Source: an uncultured Nostocoides sp.
Lineage (GTDB): Bacteria; Actinomycetota; Actinomycetes; Actinomycetales; Dermatophilaceae
Direction: 5' to 3'
Assembly: GCA_937873315.1 (NCBI GenBank)
Contig: CALMQX010000013.1
Location: 1 to 35,702 of the forward strand
Length of the DNA: 35,702 nt
Position 1 is the stretch's first letter. Each line of letters starts with the position of its first letter. Below are positions 19,859 to 27,381 of this stretch, piece by piece. Below the pieces are notes generated by a model that was given only the letters and a program-made list of their open reading frames with translations, was not told the origin of the DNA and did no database searches. The position numbers and the translations under genes are program-made.

Positions 19859-21457
19859 TTAGCCGAGTCGCGGGGCGCCTCGTCCCGGCGGCGCGATCCC
19901 GTGGCGGACGGCGCTGCGCAAGAGCACCCAGGTCGAGATGCTCATGACGAGCAGTGACATGCCGGCCGCCACTGGGCTGCCCGTGGTCTCGGTGTCCACA
20001 TATGACGCTTCGAGGCCACCGACGATCAACCCCATAAAGGTCACCGCCAGGTTGTTGACCACGTGCAGCGCGATCCCAGCCTCTAGCCCACCGGTGCGCC
20101 AGGAGAGGTAACACGACGCCACGGCCAGCGAACTGAGGTCGATGAGAATCCAGGGATCCGCAGATCCGTGCGCCGCGCCAAAGAGGGCCGCAGACACCGC
20201 GGTCGAAACCACCAGGGCAACGACCGGGGAGCGGAACCAGGAACCGACGGCTTGCACCAGCCCGCCGCGGAAGAAGACCTCCTCGCCAGCCGACTGGAGC
20301 GGGGTGGTCAGCAGGGTCACCACGGCCAGGGAGAGCCACTGCTGCGGTCGCTCGAGAATCACGGCGCCATCGATCAGCCACGAGACCAGCAGGTAGACGA
20401 CGAACACGGGCGTGAGCAGGGCCATCGCCCGACCGAGCCACCCCCACCGCAGCCGTCCCGTCACCGACAGCACCCGTCTCCACGGACGCCGGTGCACGCC
20501 CCACATCACGAACAGTGTGATCGGGATCAGCGTGGCGAGCCCTAGGTTGAGCAAGAGATTGGCCTCGGGTTTGAGTGCCAGATCCTCTTGGGTGATGCCG
20601 CCGCCCATCACGAACGGGAAGCTCACGACCATCATGGCGATGAACGTGAGCACAATCATCAGCGGTATGGACACCAGCGGTTTCCACCAGCGGGCTCCCC
20701 AGCGCTGTTGATGGACGTATGCCGCGGGGCGGGCTGCTGCTTCTCCTCCCACGGCCGCGGCATACATCTCCCGCCTGCGCGAGCGCTCGCGGGCGGCTGC
20801 GACGAAGCTCAGCAGCATCGGATGCAGGCTGGCCGCCGTGGAGGCGCCGATCTGCGGCTGAAAGAGCGTGAGCATGTAGAACGGATGGGTTGGCAGTCGC
20901 AGCACTTCGGGTCCGGCATCCGGCGCGGTGGCCTCAATCAACCAGCCTGCGGAGGTGAGCCGGTCCACGGTCGCCGGCGTTGGGGCATACCCGCAGTAGT
21001 GCATGCCCGGAGCGATGCGGCCGCCCACCATCGCGTCGAACCAGGTGCCAGGGACCGGGGTCACGAGGCGTTCCTCGCCGCGCAATGAACAGGGCAGCGG
21101 CGCAATGGCGTTGGTGGCGCTGACCCCGTCGACCTCCGCATGGGTGGCGGGTGCGTCCAGGACCGTGCGCATGAACTCCAGCACGCCATACTGCATGCCG
21201 CCGCAGGAGCCGAGCAGCGGCACCCCGCCCTCGCGGGCCCACCGGATCGCGGCAAGCACGGCGTCGTCATCCCGATACGGCGAGCCGGGTGCCACCCAGA
21301 TGGCGTCCATGGCGTTCAGGTCGCGGATGTACTCGCCGTCCGTGGCCACCCACCAGGTCTGCACGTCTTCGCCCAGCCGGGCCCGCGCGGCATTGAGCTC
21401 GCGGTGTGAGGGGTAGTCCAGGTTCTCGTCGCCGATGATGGCGATGCGTACGGTCAT
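19859..21457 (-). CDS. Fusion of a CTP-synthase-like glutamine amidotransferase domain with a CPBP membrane protease
   Basis: A 532-residue protein with two parts. Residues 1-225 resemble the CTP-synthase C-terminal-region-related amidotransferase family: IAIIGDENLDYPSH, then LLGSCGGMQYGVLEF with nucleophile C85 (codon TGC) and H191 in THPFYM. From about 260 there are several membrane helices and the CPBP (Abi) signature: E392-E393-x3-R397 (SAGEEVFFRGG), H430 (FGAAHG) and H465-x3-N469 (LHVVNN), the metal and catalytic residues of intramembrane metalloproteases. ATG 21457 overlaps the stop of the upstream kinase-like gene (ATGA), so the two are co-translated. The fusion reads through without a break; substrate unknown. 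Confidence 0.85.
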   Translation of the reverse strand: MTVRIAIIGDENLDYPSHRELNAARARLGEDVQTWWVATDGEYIRDLNAMDAIWVAPGSPYRDDDAVLAAIRWAREGGVPLLGSCGGMQYGVLEFMRTVLDAPATHAEVDGVSATNAIAPLPCSLRGEERLVTPVPGTWFDAMVGGRIAPGMHYCGYAPTPATVDRLTSAGWLIEATAPDAGPEVLRLPTHPFYMLTLFQPQIGASTAASLHPMLLSFVAAARERSRRREMYAAAVGGEAAARPAAYVHQQRWGARWWKPLVSIPLMIVLTFIAMMVVSFPFVMGGGITQEDLALKPEANLLLNLGLATLIPITLFVMWGVHRRPWRRVLSVTGRLRWGWLGRAMALLTPVFVVYLLVSWLIDGAVILERPQQWLSLAVVTLLTTPLQSAGEEVFFRGGLVQAVGSWFRSPVVALVVSTAVSAALFGAAHGSADPWILIDLSSLAVASCYLSWRTGGLEAGIALHVVNNLAVTFMGLIVGGLEASYVDTETTGSPVAAGMSLLVMSISTWVLLRSAVRHGIAPPGRGAPRLG

Positions 21458-22017
21458 GAGGTGGCCTTGGTCGCGGCCACCAGTGCGGCGGCCTGATCGG
21501 GATGGGTCAGCCGGAGCAGCGGCGGCAGGTCGGCGTCGGCCGCCCACTGAAGGATCTGGCGGCGCTTGGACCGGAAAGTGCGCAGATGCCAGAGCAGGAT
21601 GGAGTCCCGGGAGAGCGTTTGCCGCCACGACTCGGCGTTATCCCCGCAGATCGGCTCGCGGGTGGTCAGCCGATTCACGGTGCGCCCCAGGAGGCGGCCG
21701 GCGCTGATGGCCCAGGGGTAATCGAGCCCAATGACCAATTCGACCCGCGGCAGGAAGGCCACGCGGGTGGCGGTCCACAGGGCGTCGACCACCCAGCCGT
21801 CCGCCGACGCGATCCGCTCGGCGCGCTGGCGCAGTTCCTCGTCCGGGGTTTTGACCCAGCCAGGCTGCCAGGCCTGCGCGTCCATCTCGTGATGGGGTAT
21901 GCCGCGGCAGCGCCCAAGCGCGCTGGCCAGGTGGGTTTTCCCCGAGCCGGTGACCCCCAGAATGACGATCCGCCGAGCCGCTCCCACCAGTGGGTCATCG
22001 AGGCTCACCGCGGACAT
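21454..22017 (-). CDS. Small P-loop nucleotide-binding protein, adenylate-kinase/topology-modulation-like
   Basis: A 187-residue protein with Walker A GVTGSGKT at residues 21-28 ([18 protein letters not shown]), then [13 protein letters not shown] and [19 protein letters not shown], the layout of the FlaR/topology-modulation type of P-loop kinases whose substrates are unknown. Basic residues near the C-terminus ([10 protein letters not shown]) match the LID-like region. It is first in a two-gene minus-strand operon, its stop overlapping the next start. It diverges from infA with about 160 bases between them. The family level is fairly sure, the substrate is not. Confidence 0.75.
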   Translation of the reverse strand: MSAVSLDDPLVGAARRIVILGVTGSGKTHLASALGRCRGIPHHEMDAQAWQPGWVKTPDEELRQRAERIASADGWVVDALWTATRVAFLPRVELVIGLDYPWAISAGRLLGRTVNRLTTREPICGDNAESWRQTLSRDSILLWHLRTFRSKRRQILQWAADADLPPLLRLTHPDQAAALVAATKATS

Positions 22018-22073
22018 CTGGACAGACTACCCCGAGCGGTTGACGCGATTTCAGGTTGAGCACACCGATCCCG

Positions 22074-22079
22074 TACGAT
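22074..22079 (+). promoter_or_regulatory. Tentative -10 element in the infA upstream region
   Basis: TACGAT at 22074-22079 is the best -10-like hexamer in the divergent gap 22018-22180. No good -35 sits 16-19 bases upstream; TTGACG at 22040 and TTGAGC at 22056 are badly spaced. A promoter for infA and the rest of the alpha block is expected here because the upstream genes point the other way. Confidence 0.25.
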
Positions 22080-22180
22080 GGAGTGTCGGTCACGTGTGCG
22101 CTCGTGAGCACATGCGGGCCGATTTCTATGGGCGGGCCCGACACCACAAGGGGTCGTCCGCCGAGCGAGAAGAAGAGGGT

Positions 22181-22402
22181 ATGGCCAAGAAGGACGGCGT
22201 TATCGAGATCGAGGGCACCATCGTCGAAGCGCTCCCCAACGCGATGTTCCGCGTGGAGCTCTCCAACGGGCACAAGGTGCTCGCCCACATCTCGGGCAAG
22301 ATGCGTCAGCACTACATCCGGATCCTTCCTGAGGACCGTGTGGTGGTGGAGTTGAGCCCCTACGACCTGACCCGCGGCCGCATCGTCTTCCGCTACCGCT
22401 GA
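22181..22402 (+). CDS. infA: Translation initiation factor IF-1
   Basis: A 73-residue IF-1, an S1/OB-fold protein that blocks the A site during initiation. [20 protein letters not shown], then [20 protein letters not shown] and the end [11 protein letters not shown] are near-invariant family sequence. ATG 22181 follows a purine-rich GAGAAGAAGAGGG site. It opens the alpha-operon block (infA-rpmJ-rpsM-rpsK-rpsD-rpoA-rplQ) and here sits next to a divergent accessory operon instead of map. Confidence 0.98.
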   Translation: MAKKDGVIEIEGTIVEALPNAMFRVELSNGHKVLAHISGKMRQHYIRILPEDRVVVELSPYDLTRGRIVFRYR

Positions 22403-22490
22403 CGTACAACTTCATACTGACAACTGAATATGCACCACCCGGACGATCATCCTTTCTCGCCCGGGACGATCACAGAGAACAGCAGAGGCA

Positions 22491-22604
22491 ATGAAGGTTC
22501 AGCCGAGCGTCAAGAAGATCTGTGACAAGTGCAAGGTGATCCGCCGTCACGGCCGGGTCATGGTCATCTGCGAAAACGCTCGCCACAAGCAGCGCCAGGG
22601 CTGA
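22491..22604 (+). CDS. rpmJ: 50S ribosomal protein L36, zinc-binding form
   Basis: A 37-residue L36 from ATG 22491 to TGA 22602-22604. It starts [19 protein letters not shown] and carries the zinc ligands C11-x2-C14-x12-C27-x4-H32, so this is the zinc-dependent form. L36 stabilises 23S rRNA near the L7/L12 stalk base. AGAGGCA lies just upstream as the ribosome binding site. Its position between infA and rpsM is canonical. A 215-base gap follows, with a short interrupted hairpin at about 22623-22650 and no clear gene. Confidence 0.96.
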   Translation: MKVQPSVKKICDKCKVIRRHGRVMVICENARHKQRQG

Positions 22605-22819
22605 GCCCACCGCAGCACGACCACGGGAGCCGCCTTGCGGCGTACCCGCCGAGCGCGCGTCCACACAGACCGTCTTGCTCTAGTAACAGAAGATCGCAAC
22701 GCCCGACCCTCGCAGATGCGCGAGATGTCACCCTCGGCCCGGAGGCTGAGGACCGGAGGAGATTCCGGACCGGCGATTGCACCAGACCTCCGGACACCAC
22801 GAAAAGGAACCATCAACAG

Positions 22820-23197
22820 ATGGCACGTCTTGTTGGAGTGGACCTCCCGCGCGAGAAGCGCGTCGAGGTTGCACTGACCTACATCTACGGAGTCGGCCGG
22901 ACTAGCGCCGTCCAGGCCCTGGCCGCGACCGGGGTCAACCCGGACACGCGGGTCAAGGACCTCGTCGACGATGACCTGGTCAAGTTGCGCGACTGGATTG
23001 AGGAGAACCTCAAGGTCGAGGGTGACCTGCGGCGCGAGGTCGCCGCAGACATTCGTCGCAAGGTCGAGATCGGGTCCTACGAGGGCCTGCGTCACCGCCG
23101 GGGTCTGCCCGTGCGGGGCCAGCGGACCAAGACCAACGCGCGCACCCGCAAGGGCCCCAAGCGCACCGTTGCCGGCAAGAAGAAGGCCGGTAAGTGA
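22820..23197 (+). CDS. rpsM: 30S ribosomal protein S13
   Basis: A 125-residue S13, at the top of the 30S head, contacting L5, the 5S rRNA region and P-site t[32 protein letters not shown] (helix-hairpin-helix) and [20 protein letters not shown] are diagnostic, with a Lys-rich tail. The frame is open upstream, but ATG 22820, after AAAAGGAAC at about 22803-22811, restores the family N-terminus. Part of the alpha operon before rpsK. Confidence 0.97.
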   Translation: MARLVGVDLPREKRVEVALTYIYGVGRTSAVQALAATGVNPDTRVKDLVDDDLVKLRDWIEENLKVEGDLRREVAADIRRKVEIGSYEGLRHRRGLPVRGQRTKTNARTRKGPKRTVAGKKKAGK

Positions 23198-23256
23198 CGC
23201 TGAGCCCCCTAGGGCCGCGTCGCACCGACTCGTCGATCACGTAGGAAAGAGAAAGC

Positions 23257-23664
23257 ATGCCTCCCAAGGGCCGTATGGCTGCGGGCGCCAAGAAGGTGCG
23301 CCGCAAGGAGAAGAAGAATGTTGCTGTGGGCCAGGCCCACATCAAGAGCACGTTCAACAACACGATCATCTCGATCACCGACCCCACCGGTGCCGTTATT
23401 TCCTGGGCCTCTGCTGGCCAGGTCGGCTTCAAGGGGTCCCGCAAGTCCACGCCGTTCGCCGCGCAGACCGCCGCCGAGGCCGCTGCGCGCCGTGCCATGG
23501 AGCACGGGATGCGCAAGGTGGACGTCTTCGTCAAGGGTCCGGGTTCTGGTCGTGAGACCGCTATCCGTTCCCTGACCGCTGCTGGCCTTGAGGTCGGCAC
23601 CATTCAGGACGTCACCCCCAGCCCGCACAACGGCGTCCGCCCGCCCAAGCGCCGCCGCGTCTGA
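23257..23664 (+). CDS. rpsK: 30S ribosomal protein S11
   Basis: A 135-residue S11, on the 30S platform near the E site and the mRNA exit. The Lys-rich N-terminus ([20 protein letters not shown]), the core [20 protein letters not shown] and the end [18 protein letters not shown] are the standard family features. ATG 23257 follows AGGAAAGAGAAAG. It lies 59 bases after rpsM and 32 before rpsD. No anomalies. Confidence 0.98.
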   Translation: MPPKGRMAAGAKKVRRKEKKNVAVGQAHIKSTFNNTIISITDPTGAVISWASAGQVGFKGSRKSTPFAAQTAAEAAARRAMEHGMRKVDVFVKGPGSGRETAIRSLTAAGLEVGTIQDVTPSPHNGVRPPKRRRV

Positions 23665-23696
23665 GCGCCGAGACTTCGCGAAAGAGAGACTGAACC

Positions 23697-24305
23697 ATGG
23701 CCCGTTACACCGGACCCATCACGAAGAAGTCCCGTCGCCTCAAGACCGACCTCGTCGGTGGCGACAAGAACTTCGACCTCCGTCCCTTCCCGCCCGGCCA
23801 GCACGGCCGTCGCCGGATCCAGGAGAAGGAGTACCTCACCCAGCTGCAGGAGAAGCAGAAGGCCCGCTTCACCTATGGCGTCATGGAGAAGCAGTTCATC
23901 CGCTACTACAAGGAGGCGGCGTCTCGTCCCGGCAAGACCGGTGAGAACCTGCTGACCATCCTCGAGTCGCGCCTGGACAATGTCATCTACCGCGCGGGCC
24001 TGGCCCGCACCCGGCGGCACTCCCGTCAGCTCGTCAGCCACGGCCACTTCGAGGTCAACGGCAAGCGCGTCGACGTGCCCTCCTACCGGGTCGAGCAGTA
24101 CGACATCATCACGATCCGCAAGCAGTCCGTGGAGTCCTTCCCGTTCGAGCTGGCCCGCCAGACGTATGGCGACCGTCCGGTTCCGGCGTGGATGCAGGTC
24201 GTTCCCGGCACGCTGCAGATCCTCATCCACCAGCTGCCGACCCGGGCCCAGATCGACACGGTGCTCACCGAGCAGCTCATCGTCGAGCTCTATTCCAAGA
24301 ACTAG
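23697..24305 (+). CDS. rpsD: 30S ribosomal protein S4, zinc-free form
   Basis: A 202-residue S4, a primary 16S rRNA binder that starts 30S assembly; in E. coli it represses the alpha operon. MARYTGPITKKSRRLKTDL lacks the N-terminal cysteine cluster, so this is the zinc-independent form. The S4 RNA-binding domain (RLDNVIYRAGLARTRRHSRQ, LVSHGHFEVNGKRVDVPSY) is at about residues 93-130. ATG 23697 follows a GAAAGAGAGAC stretch. Its final codons (CCAAGAAC before TAG) are repeated in both orientations in the hairpin just downstream. Confidence 0.97.
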   Translation: MARYTGPITKKSRRLKTDLVGGDKNFDLRPFPPGQHGRRRIQEKEYLTQLQEKQKARFTYGVMEKQFIRYYKEAASRPGKTGENLLTILESRLDNVIYRAGLARTRRHSRQLVSHGHFEVNGKRVDVPSYRVEQYDIITIRKQSVESFPFELARQTYGDRPVPAWMQVVPGTLQILIHQLPTRAQIDTVLTEQLIVELYSKN

Positions 24306-24306
24306 T

Positions 24307-24343
24307 GGCGCTTCGCGCCCCTCGTTCTTGGCTCCACAAGAAC
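24307..24343 (+). terminator. Two-hairpin element after rpsD with loop GCTCCA
   Basis: Immediately after the stop, GGCGC 24307-24311 pairs with GCGCC 24315-24319 (loop TTC). Then GTTCTTG 24324-24330 pairs with CAAGAAC 24337-24343 around loop GCTCCA. The left arm plus one base (GTTCTTGG 24324-24331) is also complementary to the end of rpsD (CCAAGAAC 24295-24302), so two foldings compete. No T-tract follows. The same architecture follows rpsI at 35615-35655. Terminator or attenuator is inference. Confidence 0.6.
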
Positions 24344-24361
24344 TAGCCCCTTCGACTTGCG

Positions 24362-24391
24362 GTGGTATGCCGGTCCCGTCCGGCATACCAC
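24362..24391 (+). other. Perfect 12-base stem-loop between rpsD and rpoA
   Basis: GTGGTATGCCGG at 24362-24373 and CCGGCATACCAC at 24380-24391 form a perfect stem with a 6-base loop (TCCCGT). It is built from two inverted copies of GTATGCCG. There is no T-tract. It lies about 110 bases before rpoA and may be a terminator, RNA-processing site or DNA motif pair. The remaining gap, 24392-24500, shows TATAGC near 24470 but no matching -35. Confidence 0.75.
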
Positions 24392-24500
24392 GGCAGTCAC
24401 CCAGGGCCGACCGGCGGACCGAGCCGGCACCGGCCGCCCAGAGCGAGACTGGGCGTTCACGAGGCGTCATATAGCGGTCGCCCGTGGGAAGGACAACACC

Positions 24501-25529
24501 ATGCTCATCGCACAGCGCCCCGTGCTCAGCGAGGAGACCGTCGCGGACAACCGGTCGCGATTCGTCATCGAGCCGCTCGAGCCCGGTTTCGGCTACACCC
24601 TCGGCAACTCCCTGCGTCGGACCCTGCTGTCGTCCATCCCGGGCGCGGCCGTGACCAGCATCCGCGTCGACGGCGTGCTGCACGAGTTCCAGACGATCCC
24701 GGGGGTCAAGGAGGATCTCGTCGAGATCATCCTCAACATCAAGCGCCTCGTCGTCTCCTCGGAGCATGACGAGCCGGTCGTCATGTACCTGCGCAAGCAG
24801 GGCCCCGGCGCCGTCACCGCCGCCGACATCGCCCCGCCGGCCGGGGTCGAGGTGCACAACCCCGACCTGCACATCGCCACGCTCAACGACAAGGCCCGCC
24901 TCGAGATGGAGCTCACCGTCGAGCGCGGTCGTGGCTATGTCTCGGCCCAGCAGAACAAGTCCGGCGACCAGGAGATCGGGCGGATCCCGGTCGACTCGAT
25001 CTACTCGCCGGTGCTGGCCGTCACCTACAAGGTGGAGGCCACCCGAGTCGAGCAGCGCACCGACTTCGACCGGCTCATCGTCGACGTCGAGACCAAGTCG
25101 GCGATGGCCCCCCGCGACGCGATGGCCTCGGCCGGCAAGACCCTGGTCGAGCTGTTCGGCCTGGCCCGTGAGCTCAACGTCGAGGCCGAGGGCATCGACA
25201 TGGGCCCGTCGCCGACCGACGCCGCGCTCGCGGCCGACCTGGCGCTGCCGATCGAGGACCTCGACCTCACCGTCCGGTCCTACAACTGCCTCAAGCGCGA
25301 GGGCATCCACACCGTGGGTGAGCTCGTGGGACGCAGCGAGGCCGACCTGCTCGACATCCGCAACTTCGGCGCGAAGTCGATCGACGAGGTCAAGGCCAAG
25401 CTGCACGGCATGGGCCTGGCGCTCAAGGACAGCCCTCCCGGTTTCGACCCGAGCCTGATCTCGGACCGTTACGACGACTTCAGCTTCTCCGACGGCGACG
25501 ACGCGTACGCCGAGGACGAGCAGCTCTGA
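24501..25529 (+). CDS. rpoA: DNA-directed RNA polymerase alpha subunit
   Basis: A 342-residue alpha subunit; the N-terminal domain (about 1-230) dimerises and scaffolds beta and beta', and the C-terminal domain contacts UP elements and activators. Landmarks: [20 protein letters not shown] (NTD), [11 protein letters not shown], and the CTD with [20 protein letters not shown] and [15 protein letters not shown]. The tail is acidic ([12 protein letters not shown]). ATG 24501 has GGAAGGA at 24487-24493, 7 bases away; the frame is open upstream without conservation. It precedes rplQ by 20 bases. Confidence 0.98.
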   Translation: MLIAQRPVLSEETVADNRSRFVIEPLEPGFGYTLGNSLRRTLLSSIPGAAVTSIRVDGVLHEFQTIPGVKEDLVEIILNIKRLVVSSEHDEPVVMYLRKQGPGAVTAADIAPPAGVEVHNPDLHIATLNDKARLEMELTVERGRGYVSAQQNKSGDQEIGRIPVDSIYSPVLAVTYKVEATRVEQRTDFDRLIVDVETKSAMAPRDAMASAGKTLVELFGLARELNVEAEGIDMGPSPTDAALAADLALPIEDLDLTVRSYNCLKREGIHTVGELVGRSEADLLDIRNFGAKSIDEVKAKLHGMGLALKDSPPGFDPSLISDRYDDFSFSDGDDAYAEDEQL

Positions 25530-25549
25530 CCACCCTTTAGGAGATTCCC

Positions 25550-26344
25550 ATGCCTACCCCCACCAAGGGTCCCCGTCTCGGCGGCGGTCCGGCGCACGAG
25601 CGCCTCATCCTGGCCAACCTCGCGACGTCGCTCTTCGAGCACGACTCGATCAAGACCACCGAGGCCAAGGCCAAGCGCCTGCGCCCGTTGGCTGAGCGGC
25701 TCATCACCTTCGCCAAGCGCGGTGACCTGCACGCCCGCCGTCGGGTCATGACGGTCGTCCGCGACAAGGGCGTCGTGCACCGCCTCTTCGTCGAGATTGC
25801 TCCCGACATGGCGGAGCGTCCCGGCGGTTACACCCGGATCACCAAGGTTGGCGCCCGCAAGGGCGACAACGCCCCCATGGCGGTCATCGAGCTCGTCCGC
25901 GAGCCGCTGGCCAAGAAGGCCGTGGTGGCCGAGGCCGAGGGCGCGACCAAGCGCTCTGCCAAGGACGCCAAGAAGGACAAGGGTGCCAAGAAGGCCGACA
26001 AGGTCGAGGCGCCCGCAGCTGACGAGTTGACCATCGACGACGCGGCCGACGGCCACGTTGGCGATGACAGCGCACAGGCCACTGCCCCGGCCGCATTCGC
26101 GGACGCGGCGGACGCCGAGCACGTCGGCGCCGAGGCCGAGTTGCCGGCTGGCGCCGTGGCGCCGCTCGCCGACGGCTCTGCTCCCGAGGGTTACACCATC
26201 AAGGGCAACGCCGACTCCGGTCTGTACCACGAGCCGGACGGCCGCTGGTATGACGCGACGGTCGCCGAGTTCTGGTTCAAGAGCGCCGAGGACGCGCAGG
26301 CTGCTGGCTTCACCAAGGCCGGCTCCAAGAAGTCCGACGACTGA
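25550..26344 (+). CDS. rplQ: 50S ribosomal protein L17 with a long C-terminal extension
   Basis: A 264-residue protein; typical L17 is 120-130 residues. The core ([20 protein letters not shown], then [21 protein letters not shown] and [19 protein letters not shown]) ends near residue 125. Then come a Lys/Ala linker ([14 protein letters not shown]), an acidic Ala-rich stretch with ADELTIDDA, and a final domain with [23 protein letters not shown] and AAGFTKAG, matching the L4 tail at 41 of 50 positions. L17 lies near the exit tunnel; the role of the extension is unknown. ATG 25550 follows TAGGAGA. It ends the alpha operon and a strong terminator follows. Confidence 0.97.
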   Translation: MPTPTKGPRLGGGPAHERLILANLATSLFEHDSIKTTEAKAKRLRPLAERLITFAKRGDLHARRRVMTVVRDKGVVHRLFVEIAPDMAERPGGYTRITKVGARKGDNAPMAVIELVREPLAKKAVVAEAEGATKRSAKDAKKDKGAKKADKVEAPAADELTIDDAADGHVGDDSAQATAPAAFADAADAEHVGAEAELPAGAVAPLADGSAPEGYTIKGNADSGLYHEPDGRWYDATVAEFWFKSAEDAQAAGFTKAGSKKSDD

Positions 26345-26362
26345 CCGGTTCACCCCGTCGTT

Positions 26363-26398
26363 CAGGCCGCCCCCGAGGATCTCCTCGGGGGCGGCCTG
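26363..26398. terminator. Strong terminator hairpin after rplQ
   Basis: Perfect 17-base arms (CAGGCCGCCCCCGAGGA and its complement) are separated only by TC, so the true loop is about 4-6 bases. The stem is extremely GC-rich, 19 bases after the rplQ stop, followed by TCGTTG rather than a long T-tract. It probably works in both directions and closes the ribosomal operon. Confidence 0.88.
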
Positions 26399-26405
26399 TC
26401 GTTGT

Positions 26406-26423
26406 GGGCACGGGCCCGTGCCC
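26406..26423. repeat. 18-base perfect palindrome just after the rplQ terminator
   Basis: GGGCACGGGCCCGTGCCC is a perfect palindrome, followed by GCGGTTT. It could be a second terminator or a protein-binding site upstream of truA. TAGGCT at 26434-26439 is a possible truA -10, without a good -35. Confidence 0.5.
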
Positions 26424-26492
26424 GCGGTTTCAGTAGGCTGAGCAGTCGCGCACGGGCAGGCCGTGCCGATCGGCGAGCCGGAGGAGGCACAC

Positions 26493-27338
26493 ATGTCCCA
26501 GATCCGACTCCGGCTTGATCTGGCGTATGACGGGACCGACTTCTCCGGCTGGGCGGCCCAACCGGATCGGCGCACCGTCGAAGGCGAGCTGACTCGGGCG
26601 CTGCGACAGGTCACGCGCAGCGAAGCGCTCAGCCTGACCGTGGCCGGGCGCACCGACGCCGGGGTCCATGCGCGCGGGCAGGTGGCCCATGTCGATGTGC
26701 CCCTGGCGGCGTATGCCGCCCTACCGGCCCGCTCCGGCGGCGAACCCTGGGCGGCACTCACCCGTCGGCTCGCCGGGGTGCTCCCACCAGATCTGGTCGT
26801 CCACGCCGTCACCGAGGCTGCGGATGGCTTCGATGCCCGCTTCTCGGCGATCTGGCGGCGTTACGAGTACCGGATCGCCGATGACCGTGCGCGCCGCGAT
26901 CCGCTGCGCCGACAGGACACGGTTCTGGTCCGCGGCGAGTTGGATGCCGGTGCGATGAGCGAGGCGGCGCAATCCCTGCTCGGTCTGCAGGATTTCGCCG
27001 CCTTCTGCAAACGCCGCGACGGCGCGACCGCCGTCCGCACCTTGCTGGAGTACCACTGGGAGCGCCGCACCGACGGGGTGCTCGTGGGCACCGTGCGCGC
27101 TGACGCCTTCTGCCACAGCATGGTTCGCGCCCTGGTGGGAGTGCTTGTGCCGGTGGGTCGGGGCGAGCGCGAGGCGAGTTTCGCCGCGGAGGTGCTGCGC
27201 GGCGGCATACGGGACTCGCGGGTCAAGGTCATGCCCGCCCATGGTCTGAGCCTCGAAGAAGTCGGGTATCCCGATGACGATGGTTTGTCGGAGCGCGCCC
27301 GGCAGGCACGCGCTCGCCGGGTGCTGCCCGGCGACTAA
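26493..27338 (+). CDS. truA: tRNA pseudouridine(38-40) synthase TruA
   Basis: A 281-residue enzyme that isomerises uridines 38-40 in the anticodon arm of tRNAs. The catalytic motif AGRTDAGVHARGQVAH has nucleophile Asp55; DLAYDGTDFSGWAAQP at the N-terminus, FSAIWRRYEYRI and DAFCHSMVRALVGVLVPVG are the other family motifs. ATG 26493 has GAGGAGG at 26481-26487, 5 bases away. It follows the rplQ terminator, so it is probably a separate transcription unit although it conserves the usual rplQ-truA order. The protein is cytosolic. Confidence 0.95.
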   Translation: MSQIRLRLDLAYDGTDFSGWAAQPDRRTVEGELTRALRQVTRSEALSLTVAGRTDAGVHARGQVAHVDVPLAAYAALPARSGGEPWAALTRRLAGVLPPDLVVHAVTEAADGFDARFSAIWRRYEYRIADDRARRDPLRRQDTVLVRGELDAGAMSEAAQSLLGLQDFAAFCKRRDGATAVRTLLEYHWERRTDGVLVGTVRADAFCHSMVRALVGVLVPVGRGEREASFAAEVLRGGIRDSRVKVMPAHGLSLEEVGYPDDDGLSERARQARARRVLPGD

Positions 27339-27381
27339 TTCGGTACCTGGCGCCGGGTGCGACGGGGGAGAATGGCGTCTC

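Noticed and set aside
21203-21205. Selenocysteine at the amidotransferase active site, known in some relatives of this family
   Set aside because: The codon on the minus strand is TGC, an ordinary cysteine.
22529-22819. Upstream extension of rpsM
   Set aside because: It overlaps rpmJ out of frame and lacks conservation; ATG 22820 has a good ribosome binding site.
23604-25406. 600-codon minus-strand frame over rpsD and rpoA
   Set aside because: Shadow of the codon bias of rpsD and rpoA, with no domain signature.
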